NCBI RefSeq assembly: GCF_005771675.1
Contig: NZ_VAJM01000002.1
Coordinates: 310,001-374,000, forward strand
DNA: 64,000 nucleotides
Reading direction: 5' to 3'
Origin: Hymenobacter jeollabukensis
GTDB lineage: Bacteria > Bacteroidota > Bacteroidia > Cytophagales > Hymenobacteraceae
Positions 45,118 through 53,202 of this stretch are shown here, piece after piece. The notes beneath the pieces were generated by a model that saw only the letters and a list, made by a program, of their open reading frames with translations, ran no database searches and was not told the origin of the DNA. Every line of letters begins with the position of its first letter. Positions within the stretch are counted from its first letter, which is position 1. A program made the translations under genes and the position numbers.

Positions 45118-45645
45118 ATGCCCGTCACGCGCCCCTTCAACTTCCAGCAGTGGATTGACGAACACCGCCACTTGCTCAAGCCGCCCGTCGGCAACCAACA
45201 GGTGTTCAAAGGCAACGACGACTTCATCGTGATGGTGGTGGGCGGCCCCAACGCCCGCAAGGATTACCACGTCGACGACAGCGAGGAGTTTTTCTTCCAG
45301 CTGGAAGGCGACATGACGCTGAAAATCATCGAGGACGGCAAGCCGGTGGATTTGCCCATCCGGGCCGGCGAGATATTTCTGCTGCCCGCGGGCGTGCCCC
45401 ACTCCCCGCAGCGCCCGGCCGGCACCGTGGGCCTGGTGGTGGAGCGCTACCGCAAGCCCGGCGAGCTGGACGGCTTTCAGTGGTACTGCGAAAACTGCGG
45501 CACCAAGCTATACGAGGAGTTTACGGAAGTCACCGACATCGTGAAGCAGCTGCCCGTCATCATGGGCAACTTCTGGCAGAGCGAGGAGCGCCGCACCTGC
45601 AAGAACTGCGGCACCGTGATGCAGCCGCCCGCCCCGGTGCAGTAA
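45118..45645 (+). CDS. nbaC: 3-Hydroxyanthranilate 3,4-dioxygenase
   Basis: A 175-residue cupin enzyme that opens 3-hydroxyanthranilate to 2-amino-3-carboxymuconate semialdehyde. Iron ligands His51, Glu57 and His95 (DYHVDDSEEF and GVPHSPQRP) and the substrate Arg47 and Arg99 all fit the bacterial enzyme. A C-terminal rubredoxin-like metal site is complete (Cys124, Cys127, Cys161, Cys164; YCENC and CKNC). I chose the ATG at 45118 because the family N-terminus starts there. Its product is used by the ACMSD encoded 1.4 kb downstream; a GT-C-like gene lies between them. Confidence 0.96.
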   Translation: MPVTRPFNFQQWIDEHRHLLKPPVGNQQVFKGNDDFIVMVVGGPNARKDYHVDDSEEFFFQLEGDMTLKIIEDGKPVDLPIRAGEIFLLPAGVPHSPQRPAGTVGLVVERYRKPGELDGFQWYCENCGTKLYEEFTEVTDIVKQLPVIMGNFWQSEERRTCKNCGTVMQPPAPVQ

Positions 45646-45670
45646 GCCCCAGACCCGGATTTTCGCCGCC

Positions 45671-45712
45671 AGCCGGTCGGCGCGCATGGCCCATGCGCGC
45701 CGACCGGCTTTC
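45671..45712 (+). terminator. 19-bp hairpin terminator with T run
   Basis: AGCCGGTCGGCGCGCATGG (45671-45689) is the reverse complement of 45691-45709, with a single-base centre, followed by TT and further T residues. It follows the dioxygenase gene. Confidence 0.78.
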
Positions 45713-45748
45713 TTTGTGTCTTGAATCCTGCTAAGTGGCCTGCTGTTA

Positions 45749-47035
45749 ATGAAATCTAACGTCGTATTCTGGCTGGCGGCGGCGCTGCTGACCCTGGCCA
45801 TGTTTCAGGACAAGCGCTGGAAGGCCATGGAAGTCCTCGACTCCGACCCCGGCGGCTATTACGTGTACCTGCCCTCGGCCTTCATCTACGGCGACCTGGG
45901 CCGGCCCGACTCGCTCGGCGCCCTGCGCCATATCTACCGCCCTGCGGAGGAGCCGGCCGAAATCGGGCTCAAGCCCCTGCCCGGCAAGCGGTTCATGAGC
46001 AAATACACCCTCGGCAAGGCCCTGGCCGACCTGCCTTGGTTTCTCGGCGCCCATGCCTGGGCCGGCGCCAGCGACAAATACGCCGCCGACGGCTTCAGCC
46101 GGCCCTACCAGCAGATCATCATGATTGCGGGCCTGTTCCACGGCATTCTGGGCCTCTGGATTCTGCGCAAGCTGCTGCGCCGCTACTACGACGACGGCAC
46201 CACGGCCTGGGCGCTGGCGGGCATCGGCCTCGGTACCAACCTGTTCTGCTACGCCAGCTACGACGCCAACATGGCCCACGCCGTGCTCTTCCTCTGGCAG
46301 GCGGCGCTGCTCTACTGCTCGGCCCGCTGGTACGAAACCGGCCGCCCGGGCTTTGCCGCCGGCATCGGCCTGTTTCTGGGCCTGGCCATTCTCACCCGCC
46401 CTTCGGAGGCTATGTACGGGCTGGTGCCGCTCACCTGGGGCCTCACCCTGGCCGCGCCGGCCCTGCGGCAGCGGGCCCAGTGGTGGTGGGAGCGGCGCGG
46501 GCAGCTGCTGCTGGCGGCCGTGCTGCTGCTGGCGGTGGTCAGCCTGCAGGCGCTGTTCTGGCACGCCGTCAGCGGGCACTGGATTGTGTATTCCTACACC
46601 GGCGAGAAGTTCGATTTCCTGCACCCGCACCTCGTCGAGGGCCTGATCAGCTTCCGCAAGGGCTGGTGGCTGTATACCCCTATGGCCCTGCTCAGCCTGG
46701 GTGGCCTGTGGTGGCTGCGCCGCGACGTGCCCGCCGCCTGGCTGATGGTGCTGCTGATGGTGCCGGTGGCCATCTACGTGACCTTCAGCTGGCGCACCTG
46801 GTCCTACGGCGGCAGCTTCAGCTGCCGGCCGCTGGTGAGCCTCTACCCGGTGCTGGCCCTGCCGCTAGCCAGCCTGCTGGCCCACGCCCGCTGGCGCTGG
46901 GCCCTGCGCACCGTGGTGGTGGCCTTTATCGTGCTGAACCTCTGGCAGAGCTGGCAGTACGCCGGCGGAGTGCTGCACTGGGACGACACCACGGCCGACA
47001 TGTATTTTCGTAACTTTTTCCGCCGCAAGCTCTAA
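45749..47035 (+). CDS. GT-C-like polytopic membrane protein
   Basis: A 428-residue membrane protein with about nine hydrophobic segments. The first external loop contains an acidic start ([24 protein letters not shown]) and [19 protein letters not shown], typical of Bacteroidota GT-C-like proteins of unknown specificity. [15 protein letters not shown] and [13 protein letters not shown] are further conserved-looking loops. It lies between the two kynurenine-pathway genes at 45118 and 47085 although it has no evident metabolic link to them, after a strong terminator. The next gene starts about 50 bases later. Confidence 0.75.
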   Translation: MKSNVVFWLAAALLTLAMFQDKRWKAMEVLDSDPGGYYVYLPSAFIYGDLGRPDSLGALRHIYRPAEEPAEIGLKPLPGKRFMSKYTLGKALADLPWFLGAHAWAGASDKYAADGFSRPYQQIIMIAGLFHGILGLWILRKLLRRYYDDGTTAWALAGIGLGTNLFCYASYDANMAHAVLFLWQAALLYCSARWYETGRPGFAAGIGLFLGLAILTRPSEAMYGLVPLTWGLTLAAPALRQRAQWWWERRGQLLLAAVLLLAVVSLQALFWHAVSGHWIVYSYTGEKFDFLHPHLVEGLISFRKGWWLYTPMALLSLGGLWWLRRDVPAAWLMVLLMVPVAIYVTFSWRTWSYGGSFSCRPLVSLYPVLALPLASLLAHARWRWALRTVVVAFIVLNLWQSWQYAGGVLHWDDTTADMYFRNFFRRKL

Positions 47036-47084
47036 GCCGCGGCGGCTCTTCCTTTTCCCTCCACCGGCCGCCACCCACGGCCCG

Positions 47085-48137
47085 TTGCCACCCACCCCCG
47101 TCTTGCTGACCGTCGACATTCACACCCACATCCTGCCCAAACAGTGGCCCGACCTGCGCGAGCGGTACGGCTACGGCGGCTTTATCCGGCTGGAGCACCA
47201 CAAGCCCTGCTGCGCCCGCATGATGCAGGACGACAAGTTCTTCCGCGAAATCCAGGACAACTGCTGGGACCCCGCCGTGCGCCTGCGCGAGTGCGGGCAC
47301 TTCGGCGTCGACGTGCAGGTGCTGAGCACGGTGCCCGTCATGTTCAGCTACTGGGCCAAGCCCCACGACGCGCTGGACCTGAGCATGCTGCTCAACGACC
47401 ACATTGCCGGCGTGGTGGCCGACTACCCCGACCGCTTTGCCGGCCTGGGCACCATTCCGCTGCAAGCCCCCGACCTGGCCGTGAAGGAGCTGGAGCGCTG
47501 CGTGAAGGAATTGGGCCTGATCGGGGTGCAGATTGGCTCCCACGTCAACGACTGGAACCTCGACGCCCAGGAGCTGTTCGAGGTGTTTCAGGCCGCCGAG
47601 GAGCTGGGCGCGGCCGTGTTCGTGCATCCCTGGGACATGATGGCCCAGCAGAAAATGCCCAAGTACTGGCTGCCCTGGCTGGTGGGTATGCCCGCCGAAA
47701 GCACCCTGGCCCTCTGCTCGCTCATCTTCGGCGGGGTGCTGGAGCGCCTGCCCCGGCTACGCGTGGCCGTGGCCCACGGCGGCGGAACCTTCGCCAGCAC
47801 CATCGGCCGCATCGAGCACGGCTTCCAGGTGCGCCCCGACCTCTGCGCCATCGACAACCCGGTGAACCCGCGCGAGTACCTGGGCAAGTTCTGGGTCGAC
47901 TCGCTGGTGCACGACCCGCTGATGCTCGACTACCTAGTGAAAACCCTCGGCGCCGACAAAATCACGCTCGGCACCGACTACCCCTTCCCGCTCGGCGAGC
48001 TGGAGCCCGGGCAGCTCATCCGCAGCATGCCTTACCCCGACGACGTGAAGGCGCGCATGCTGGGGCAGAACGCGCTGGACTGGATGGGGGTACGAGTGGA
48101 GCAGTTCCGGCGCGCCGGCTCGGCGTACCGAGCGTAG
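47085..48137 (+). CDS. 2-Amino-3-carboxymuconate-6-semialdehyde decarboxylase (ACMSD)
   Basis: A metal-dependent amidohydrolase-fold decarboxylase that turns ACMS into 2-aminomuconate semialdehyde, diverting it from quinolinate. About 350 residues. Zinc ligands: DIHTH (His13, His15), His181 (VFVHPWD), His231 (VAHGGG) and Asp298 ([10 protein letters not shown]), all as in characterised ACMSDs. There is no ATG near the N-terminus. The start is TTG at 47085 or TTG at 47103, and the latter fits the family length slightly better. It acts directly after the dioxygenase at 45118. Confidence 0.93.
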   Translation: MPPTPVLLTVDIHTHILPKQWPDLRERYGYGGFIRLEHHKPCCARMMQDDKFFREIQDNCWDPAVRLRECGHFGVDVQVLSTVPVMFSYWAKPHDALDLSMLLNDHIAGVVADYPDRFAGLGTIPLQAPDLAVKELERCVKELGLIGVQIGSHVNDWNLDAQELFEVFQAAEELGAAVFVHPWDMMAQQKMPKYWLPWLVGMPAESTLALCSLIFGGVLERLPRLRVAVAHGGGTFASTIGRIEHGFQVRPDLCAIDNPVNPREYLGKFWVDSLVHDPLMLDYLVKTLGADKITLGTDYPFPLGELEPGQLIRSMPYPDDVKARMLGQNALDWMGVRVEQFRRAGSAYRA

Positions 48138-48194
48138 GCGCCAACGGGGCTTGGTCGGCTTGCCCGGCTTCCGCCATCCTACAAGCAACTGAAG

Positions 48195-48202
48195 TATATT
48201 TG
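48195..48202 (+). promoter_or_regulatory. Candidate -7 element (TATATTTG) for the 48263 operon
   Basis: A perfect TAnnTTTG within TATATTTGCTG, the same string as upstream of the 40358 lipoprotein, in an AT-rich gap after ACMSD. A -33 element is not clear. Confidence 0.4.
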
Positions 48203-48262
48203 CTGTATGGCCCCTGTTGAGCAGGACTGCTATACACCCGCACACACAGATTTTTTAATTAC

Positions 48263-48823
48263 TTGCCTGTGGCTCATCTTTTCTCGTGTAGGGCGCTCAT
48301 ACGTAGGTTGTTCGTGCAGCTGGGTATGGCGGCGCTAATAATTTCCGGACTGAGCCATTGCCAACCAGCCGCTCAGGAACCCGTGTTGAGCACCAGCTTT
48401 GAGGATCTAGATGGCTGGGTTCCGGCCCCGCCCTCGTGGCTGAGTGATGAAAAAGCGCATTCTGGGCGTTACAGCTGCCGGATGACTGGGGGCGATGAGT
48501 ACACCATGCAATTTAATCGCTCTTGGAAGGATTTGGGCAGCCCCCGCAAACTGCGCCTGAATGCCTGGGCCCTGCTGCCACACGGCCGGCTGAAGCTCAA
48601 TTTGGTGGTGAGTGTGAGCCGCAATGATTCTACATTATACTGGAATAGTATCTCGCTACCGGGCGTCATCAAACATTATAATCAGTGGGTGCCAGTGCAC
48701 AAGCTGCTGGTCTTGCCGGCTGGTCTGGTGCCCACCGATAAAGTGACTATGTATCTATGGAAGAGTGGCGGCATGGTCGACGCTATTTACCTGGATGATC
48801 TGCGCTTGGATAAATTGTCTTAG
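48263..48823 (+). CDS. Small lipoprotein, jelly-roll-like family (member 4)
   Basis: A 186-residue protein from a TTG start (a GTG at 48269 is the alternative; no ATG fits). The signal ends in GLSHC (Cys33), with a long basic leader. Family motifs: TSFEDLDGWVPAPPS, KAHSGRYSCRMTGGDEYTM, LRLNAWALLP, WVPVHKLLVLPAGLVPTDK, MYLWKSGG and IYLDDLRLD. The GT-C gene follows 4 bases after the stop, so the two are certainly cotranscribed and probably translationally coupled. Confidence 0.77.
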   Translation: MPVAHLFSCRALIRRLFVQLGMAALIISGLSHCQPAAQEPVLSTSFEDLDGWVPAPPSWLSDEKAHSGRYSCRMTGGDEYTMQFNRSWKDLGSPRKLRLNAWALLPHGRLKLNLVVSVSRNDSTLYWNSISLPGVIKHYNQWVPVHKLLVLPAGLVPTDKVTMYLWKSGGMVDAIYLDDLRLDKLS

Positions 48824-48827
48824 GATC

Positions 48828-50189
48828 ATGGCTCTTACCTCCGTTTCTTCCTCCGGCCCCGTTCCGGAGTACCCGCTTGGCATTGGTTCGCCGATGCCGG
48901 TGCAGCGCGAGCCGCTGCGCTGGACTGATTATGCTCTGACGATTCTGCTGCACGCCGGACTGTTGACGGCGCTCTACTCTGCTTGCTACTGCTTCGGCCT
49001 GCTCGACTATTTGCCGGAACAGGCGCGGCTGCTTAATTGGGACGGAAATAATTTCTATTCCATAGCCGTCAACGATTACCCAACGGACTCGAAGCTGGGT
49101 ACCAACGCCTTTTTTCCATTGTTTCCCTATTGGTGGCGCCTCACCGGACTCGATGCCGTTGGCATCAGCATTCTAAATGCCATTTGGGCGTGGGTGGGCG
49201 CTGGCGTCTTGGCGCTTACGTTTGGCCTGACGCGGCGGCAACTGCTGTTACTGCTGGCCTTGCCTTCCCTGCTGTTTACCATGGTGCCATACGGCGAGGG
49301 CTTATTCTTCTTTTTCGGGGCGCTGCTGCTGCGCGGCTTGCATCGGCAGCAGGTAGCGCTTGTCCTGCTCGGGCTAGCTGGCTGCTGCCTGGCCCGTTCG
49401 GCCGGCACGACTTTTTTGCCCGCTTACTTGTTTGCCGAACTGCTCACGTGGGACCGGCGCAAGAGCTTCGGGCGGCAACTCGGGGAACTACTGGCTGGTA
49501 TTTTGGCCGTGGTGGCGGCCGTGGTGCTCGTAATGTGGTTGCAGTACCGTCGGCACGGGGATGCGCTTGCGTTTTACAATGTACACTCGTTGTGGGGCCA
49601 CAAATTCCACCTGCCCGAGACCCTGCTAAACGATTCCGCCGGCATCAACGTCTTGTGGCTTGATCTGGCGGCGCTGGTCGTGGTAGTGGTGGCATTGGTA
49701 GCCTGCCTGGCTTTGGGCGTGCGTTGGCTGCTGGGGCTGGGCAAGGCGCACACGGATGCGCCAAGGCTTTCCAAGGCAGTGTTATTTTCGCTTGGCTACG
49801 CCGTGGGAGCCGGATACTTTATCGTATTCTACCAAAACCCTGATATCGTGGGCCTGAGCAGGTATATTTTTGCCAGCCCATTTTTTTTCGTGATACTGGC
49901 CTGGGCCTGGCAGTACCAGCAAACGCAGCCGCGCCTTTGGTTAGGGGTGCTGACGGCTTGTGTGCTGGTGGCTACCTTGGTCGGGTGGCCTTGGTACTTC
50001 GATAACTTTATGCCTCTGGAGGCTACTTGGTATTTCGTGCTCTTCACGTTGTACTGTCTTGCCTTCCTCTTCATCGGTAAGGCAGATTTTCGGTGGTACC
50101 GGGAGCTGTCGGTTGGCTTATACGGTATCAACCTGCTGGCCCTGGTGTATATGCTCAACCTGTTTTTGGAGGGTGTCTGGATTAATTAA
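48828..50189 (+). CDS. PIG-V-like (GT76-type) mannosyltransferase-like membrane protein
   Basis: A 453-residue protein with about ten hydrophobic segments. WDGNNFYSIAVNDYP in the first external loop, NAFFPLFPYWWRL, and FTMVPYGEGLFFFFGALL match the PIG-V/GT76 pattern of lipid-linked-mannose-dependent transferases. The ATG at 48828 lies 4 bases after the lipoprotein stop. The gene looks less GC-rich than the flanking kynurenine genes. The acceptor is unknown; the coupled lipoprotein is the obvious candidate partner. Confidence 0.82.
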   Translation: MALTSVSSSGPVPEYPLGIGSPMPVQREPLRWTDYALTILLHAGLLTALYSACYCFGLLDYLPEQARLLNWDGNNFYSIAVNDYPTDSKLGTNAFFPLFPYWWRLTGLDAVGISILNAIWAWVGAGVLALTFGLTRRQLLLLLALPSLLFTMVPYGEGLFFFFGALLLRGLHRQQVALVLLGLAGCCLARSAGTTFLPAYLFAELLTWDRRKSFGRQLGELLAGILAVVAAVVLVMWLQYRRHGDALAFYNVHSLWGHKFHLPETLLNDSAGINVLWLDLAALVVVVVALVACLALGVRWLLGLGKAHTDAPRLSKAVLFSLGYAVGAGYFIVFYQNPDIVGLSRYIFASPFFFVILAWAWQYQQTQPRLWLGVLTACVLVATLVGWPWYFDNFMPLEATWYFVLFTLYCLAFLFIGKADFRWYRELSVGLYGINLLALVYMLNLFLEGVWIN

Positions 50190-50431
50190 GCCCCAGATAG
50201 AGGAGGTGAATAGGTAGAGAATTGCCTGCCTTTTGGGTGCTAAAAGGATAAGGAGCCCCGGCTTATGCGTCGCGACCCGGAATCAGAACGGCGCACCTGC
50301 TTCAATCGGCGCTGGCGTGCGGCGGACTGAGCCAGCAGCATCCGTAGCGCGACGTGTCGCTGCCCGAGCACAAATCCGGGCAACGGGACTGAAACTGGGC
50401 ACCGCAACCGATTGCCCTTTATCTTCGCTCG

Positions 50432-51730
50432 ATGACCTTCCAGAATACCCCCGACTTCGCCCGCCAGCTCGACGCGCAGGACCCGCTGCGCCCGTTCCGT
50501 GAGCGGTTTCACATTCCGCTGGCCCCCGACGGGGCGGAAGCCGTGTACTGCTGCGGCAACTCCCTGGGCCTGCTGCCCCGCGCCGCCCGCGCCGCCGTCG
50601 AAGCCGAGTTCCGGAGCTGGGAGGAGCACGCCGTGGAAGGCCACTTCCGCGAGCCGTCCGAGTGGATGCACTACCACGAGACGCTGACCGACGCCACGGC
50701 CCGCCTCGTGGGCGCCCGGCCGGTGGAAGTGGTGGTGATGAACAACCTCACCGTCAACCTGCACCTGCTGCTCATCAGCTTCTACCGCCCCGAAGGCCGC
50801 CGCTACAAGGTGCTGATGGAAGGCGGCGCGTTTCCCTCCGACCAGTACGCGCTGGAAAGCCAGGTGAAGCTGCACGGCTACCAGCCCGACGACGCCATCG
50901 TGGAGCTGACGCCCCGCCCCGGCGAGCATACCCTGCGCACCCAAGATATTGAGGCGAAAATTGCGGAGCTGGGTGAGGAGCTGGCCCTGGTCATCCTCGG
51001 CGGCGTCAACTACTACACCGGCCAGGCCTTCGACATGCCGGCCATTACCCGCGCCGGCCACGCCGTGGGCGCCACCGTGGGCTTCGACCTGGCCCACGCC
51101 GCCGGCAACCTCGCGCTGCAGCTGCACGACTGGGACGTAGACTTCGCCTGCTGGTGCACCTACAAGTACCTCAACTCCGGCCCCGGCGGCACCTCGGGCG
51201 TGTTCGTGCACGAGCGGTTTGCCGAGCGCCCCGACCTGCCGCGCCTCGCCGGCTGGTGGGGCCACGACGCCTCGGTGCGCTTCCAGATGAAAAAGGGCTT
51301 CCGGCCCATGCCCGGGGCCGCCGGCTGGCAGCTCTCCAATGCCCAGATTTTCCCCATGGCCATTCACCGCGCCGCCTTGGCCATTGTGGATGAAGCCGGC
51401 GGCATGGCCGCGCTGCGCCAGAAGAGCGAGCAGCTGACGGGCTACCTGGAATTTGTGCTGCGGCAGGCTGGTTTGCCCGCCGAGCTGCTCGAAATCATCA
51501 CGCCCCAGGACCCCGCCCAGCGCGGCTGCCAGCTGTCCTTGCTGGTGCACCGCCAGGGCCGGCAGCTGTTCGATTTTCTGGCCGAGCGCGGCATCATGGC
51601 CGACTGGCGCGAGCCCAACGTCATCCGCCTCGCGCCGGTGCCGCTCTACAATTCCTTCGAGGACGTGTGGCGCATTGGGCAGGGCGTGGCGGCCTGGAGC
51701 GCGGTGCTTGCCGCCGCTCCGGCCAACTAA
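50432..51730 (+). CDS. kynU: Kynureninase
   Basis: A PLP-dependent hydrolase that converts 3-hydroxykynurenine to 3-hydroxyanthranilate and alanine. It has 432 residues, the usual length. Landmarks: YCCGNSLGLLP near residue 40, FPSDQYALESQ, GFDLAHAAGN (about 217-226) and the PLP lysine Lys245 in WCTYKYLNSGPGG. It supplies the substrate of the dioxygenase at 45118 and takes the product of kmo at 56424. The gene starts very close to a TATCTTCG string that is too near the ATG to be a convincing promoter. Confidence 0.97.
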   Translation: MTFQNTPDFARQLDAQDPLRPFRERFHIPLAPDGAEAVYCCGNSLGLLPRAARAAVEAEFRSWEEHAVEGHFREPSEWMHYHETLTDATARLVGARPVEVVVMNNLTVNLHLLLISFYRPEGRRYKVLMEGGAFPSDQYALESQVKLHGYQPDDAIVELTPRPGEHTLRTQDIEAKIAELGEELALVILGGVNYYTGQAFDMPAITRAGHAVGATVGFDLAHAAGNLALQLHDWDVDFACWCTYKYLNSGPGGTSGVFVHERFAERPDLPRLAGWWGHDASVRFQMKKGFRPMPGAAGWQLSNAQIFPMAIHRAALAIVDEAGGMAALRQKSEQLTGYLEFVLRQAGLPAELLEIITPQDPAQRGCQLSLLVHRQGRQLFDFLAERGIMADWREPNVIRLAPVPLYNSFEDVWRIGQGVAAWSAVLAAAPAN

Positions 51731-51826
51731 TAGCCGCCCCGCGCTGTTTCTCGTATTGCTGATGATGGAGCGCGCGTGCCGGCCAGGGGGCCAGGCGCGG
51801 CCCGGTGCTCCGCTTGCCCGACTGAA

Positions 51827-52471
51827 ATGGAAGACTATGCGGCCAAGATGGCCGGCAAACCCGACGCGGAGCTGCTCCGGTATGTGGAGCGCCGGGTCGA
51901 ATACATTGAAGCCGCCGTGCTGGCCGCCCTGGCCGAGCTGGAGCGGCGCGGCCACGTAGTGCCCGGCGCTGCCGCCCTGCGCCCCGAGCTGGAAGCCGCT
52001 GCCCGTCAGGCCGCCACCGCCGCCCCGCCGGCCGCGCCCGCGTGGGCACGGACCGAGGAAGTCGAAGAGCCGGAAGTAGCCGACGACGCGCCCGCGCTCT
52101 ACTCGCCCGGTACCATTGCCATTCTCTCGGTGGTACTGTCGTACCCAGTGGGAGCGGTGCTGATGCTGCTGAACCTGCTGCGCCTGCGCCGCTACGGTGG
52201 CGCGGCCCTGCTGATGGCCTTGTCCATCACCATGTTGTCGGCCCACCTGTGGCTGCTGTTCAACCTGAAGCTCAACCCCAACGTGGTGGGCCTGTGCAGC
52301 AACATTGCCGCCGCCCTCATCTACGTGTTCGTGCTGTGGCCCTACTTCATCGGCGCCCGCACCTACCAGTCGCGCAGCTGGTTGCCGCCGCTCATCATCA
52401 CCTTCGCGCTGGTGATGCTGCTGATGATGCTGGCGCAGTCGATGGGCGTGCCCATGCCGGGGCTGAAGTAG
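51827..52471 (+). CDS. Membrane protein, unknown function
   Basis: A 214-residue protein from the ATG at 51827. The N-terminal about 90 residues are soluble and helical (MEDYAAKMAGKPDAELLRYV...), followed by an Ala/Pro-rich linker. Four hydrophobic segments form the C-terminal half (GTIAILSVVLSYPVGAVLML and onward). The start at 51776 in the same frame has no family support. It lies between kynU and the AlkB-like gene, which begins 3 bases after it. Confidence 0.7.
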   Translation: MEDYAAKMAGKPDAELLRYVERRVEYIEAAVLAALAELERRGHVVPGAAALRPELEAAARQAATAAPPAAPAWARTEEVEEPEVADDAPALYSPGTIAILSVVLSYPVGAVLMLLNLLRLRRYGGAALLMALSITMLSAHLWLLFNLKLNPNVVGLCSNIAAALIYVFVLWPYFIGARTYQSRSWLPPLIITFALVMLLMMLAQSMGVPMPGLK

Positions 52472-52474
52472 CCT

Positions 52475-53077
52475 ATGGCCCTACGGTCGTTAGCCCTGCC
52501 CCAGGCCGATGTGCGCCTCGATGAGCAGTTCCTCCTGCCCGCCGAGGCTACCGCGCTGCTGCGGGAGCTGACGGCCACCATCCATTGGCGGCACGAGCCC
52601 ATTACGCTCTTTGGCAAGCCGGTGCTGCAGCCCCGCCTCACCGCCTGGCACGGCGACGCCGGCGCCAGCTACCGCTACTCCGGCCTGCAGCTGCAGCCCG
52701 CGCCCTGGACGCCCGCACTGCAGGCCCTGCGCCAGCGCGTGGAAGCTGCCAGCGGCGCCCACTTCAATAGCGTGCTGCTCAACCTCTACCGCCACGGGCA
52801 GGACAGCATGGGGTGGCACGCCGATGATGAGCCCGAGCTGGGTCCGGCGCCCGTCATTGCCTCCGTCAGCCTGGGTGCCACGCGGCGGTTTCGGCTGCGC
52901 CCCCGGCCTGGCAGCGGCCCGGTTCACGCCCCCGTCGGTCTGGAGCTGGGCAGCGGCAGCCTGCTGCTGATGCAGGGCCCCACGCAGCGCTACTGGCAGC
53001 ACGCGGTGCCCAAAACCGCCCAGGCCGTCGGTCCGCGCCTGAACCTGACGTTTCGAAACGTGGTAGGTAGCGGGTAG
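52475..53077 (+). CDS. AlkB-like 2OG-Fe(II) dioxygenase
   Basis: A 200-residue enzyme of the AlkB family, which removes alkyl damage from nucleic acids by oxidation. The iron triad is His115-x-Asp117 (MGWHADDEPEL) and His176 (WQHAVPK). The 2-oxoglutarate-binding Arg188 and the base-side Arg194 sit in GPRLNLTFRN. NLYRHGQDSMGWHADD is the classic signature. It is probably cotranscribed with the membrane protein 3 bases upstream. There is no functional tie to tryptophan breakdown. Confidence 0.92.
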   Translation: MALRSLALPQADVRLDEQFLLPAEATALLRELTATIHWRHEPITLFGKPVLQPRLTAWHGDAGASYRYSGLQLQPAPWTPALQALRQRVEAASGAHFNSVLLNLYRHGQDSMGWHADDEPELGPAPVIASVSLGATRRFRLRPRPGSGPVHAPVGLELGSGSLLLMQGPTQRYWQHAVPKTAQAVGPRLNLTFRNVVGSG

Positions 53078-53111
53078 TCCGTGACCGGACAACTATGGTC
53101 GTTCATAATAA

Positions 53112-53146
53112 AAAAGGCCCGCTGAATATATCAGCAGGCCTTTTGG
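53112..53146. terminator. Bidirectional terminator
   Basis: AAAAGGCC.GCTGA (53112-53125) pairs with TCAGC.GGCCTTTT (53131-53144), with A and T tails on either side, between the convergent AlkB-like and TonB-receptor genes. Confidence 0.78.
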
Positions 53147-53202
53147 CTTTGTCTGAGCAGGTCAGAAGCCGAATAATTTTCCGACTACCGGCTCAATACC
53201 AA

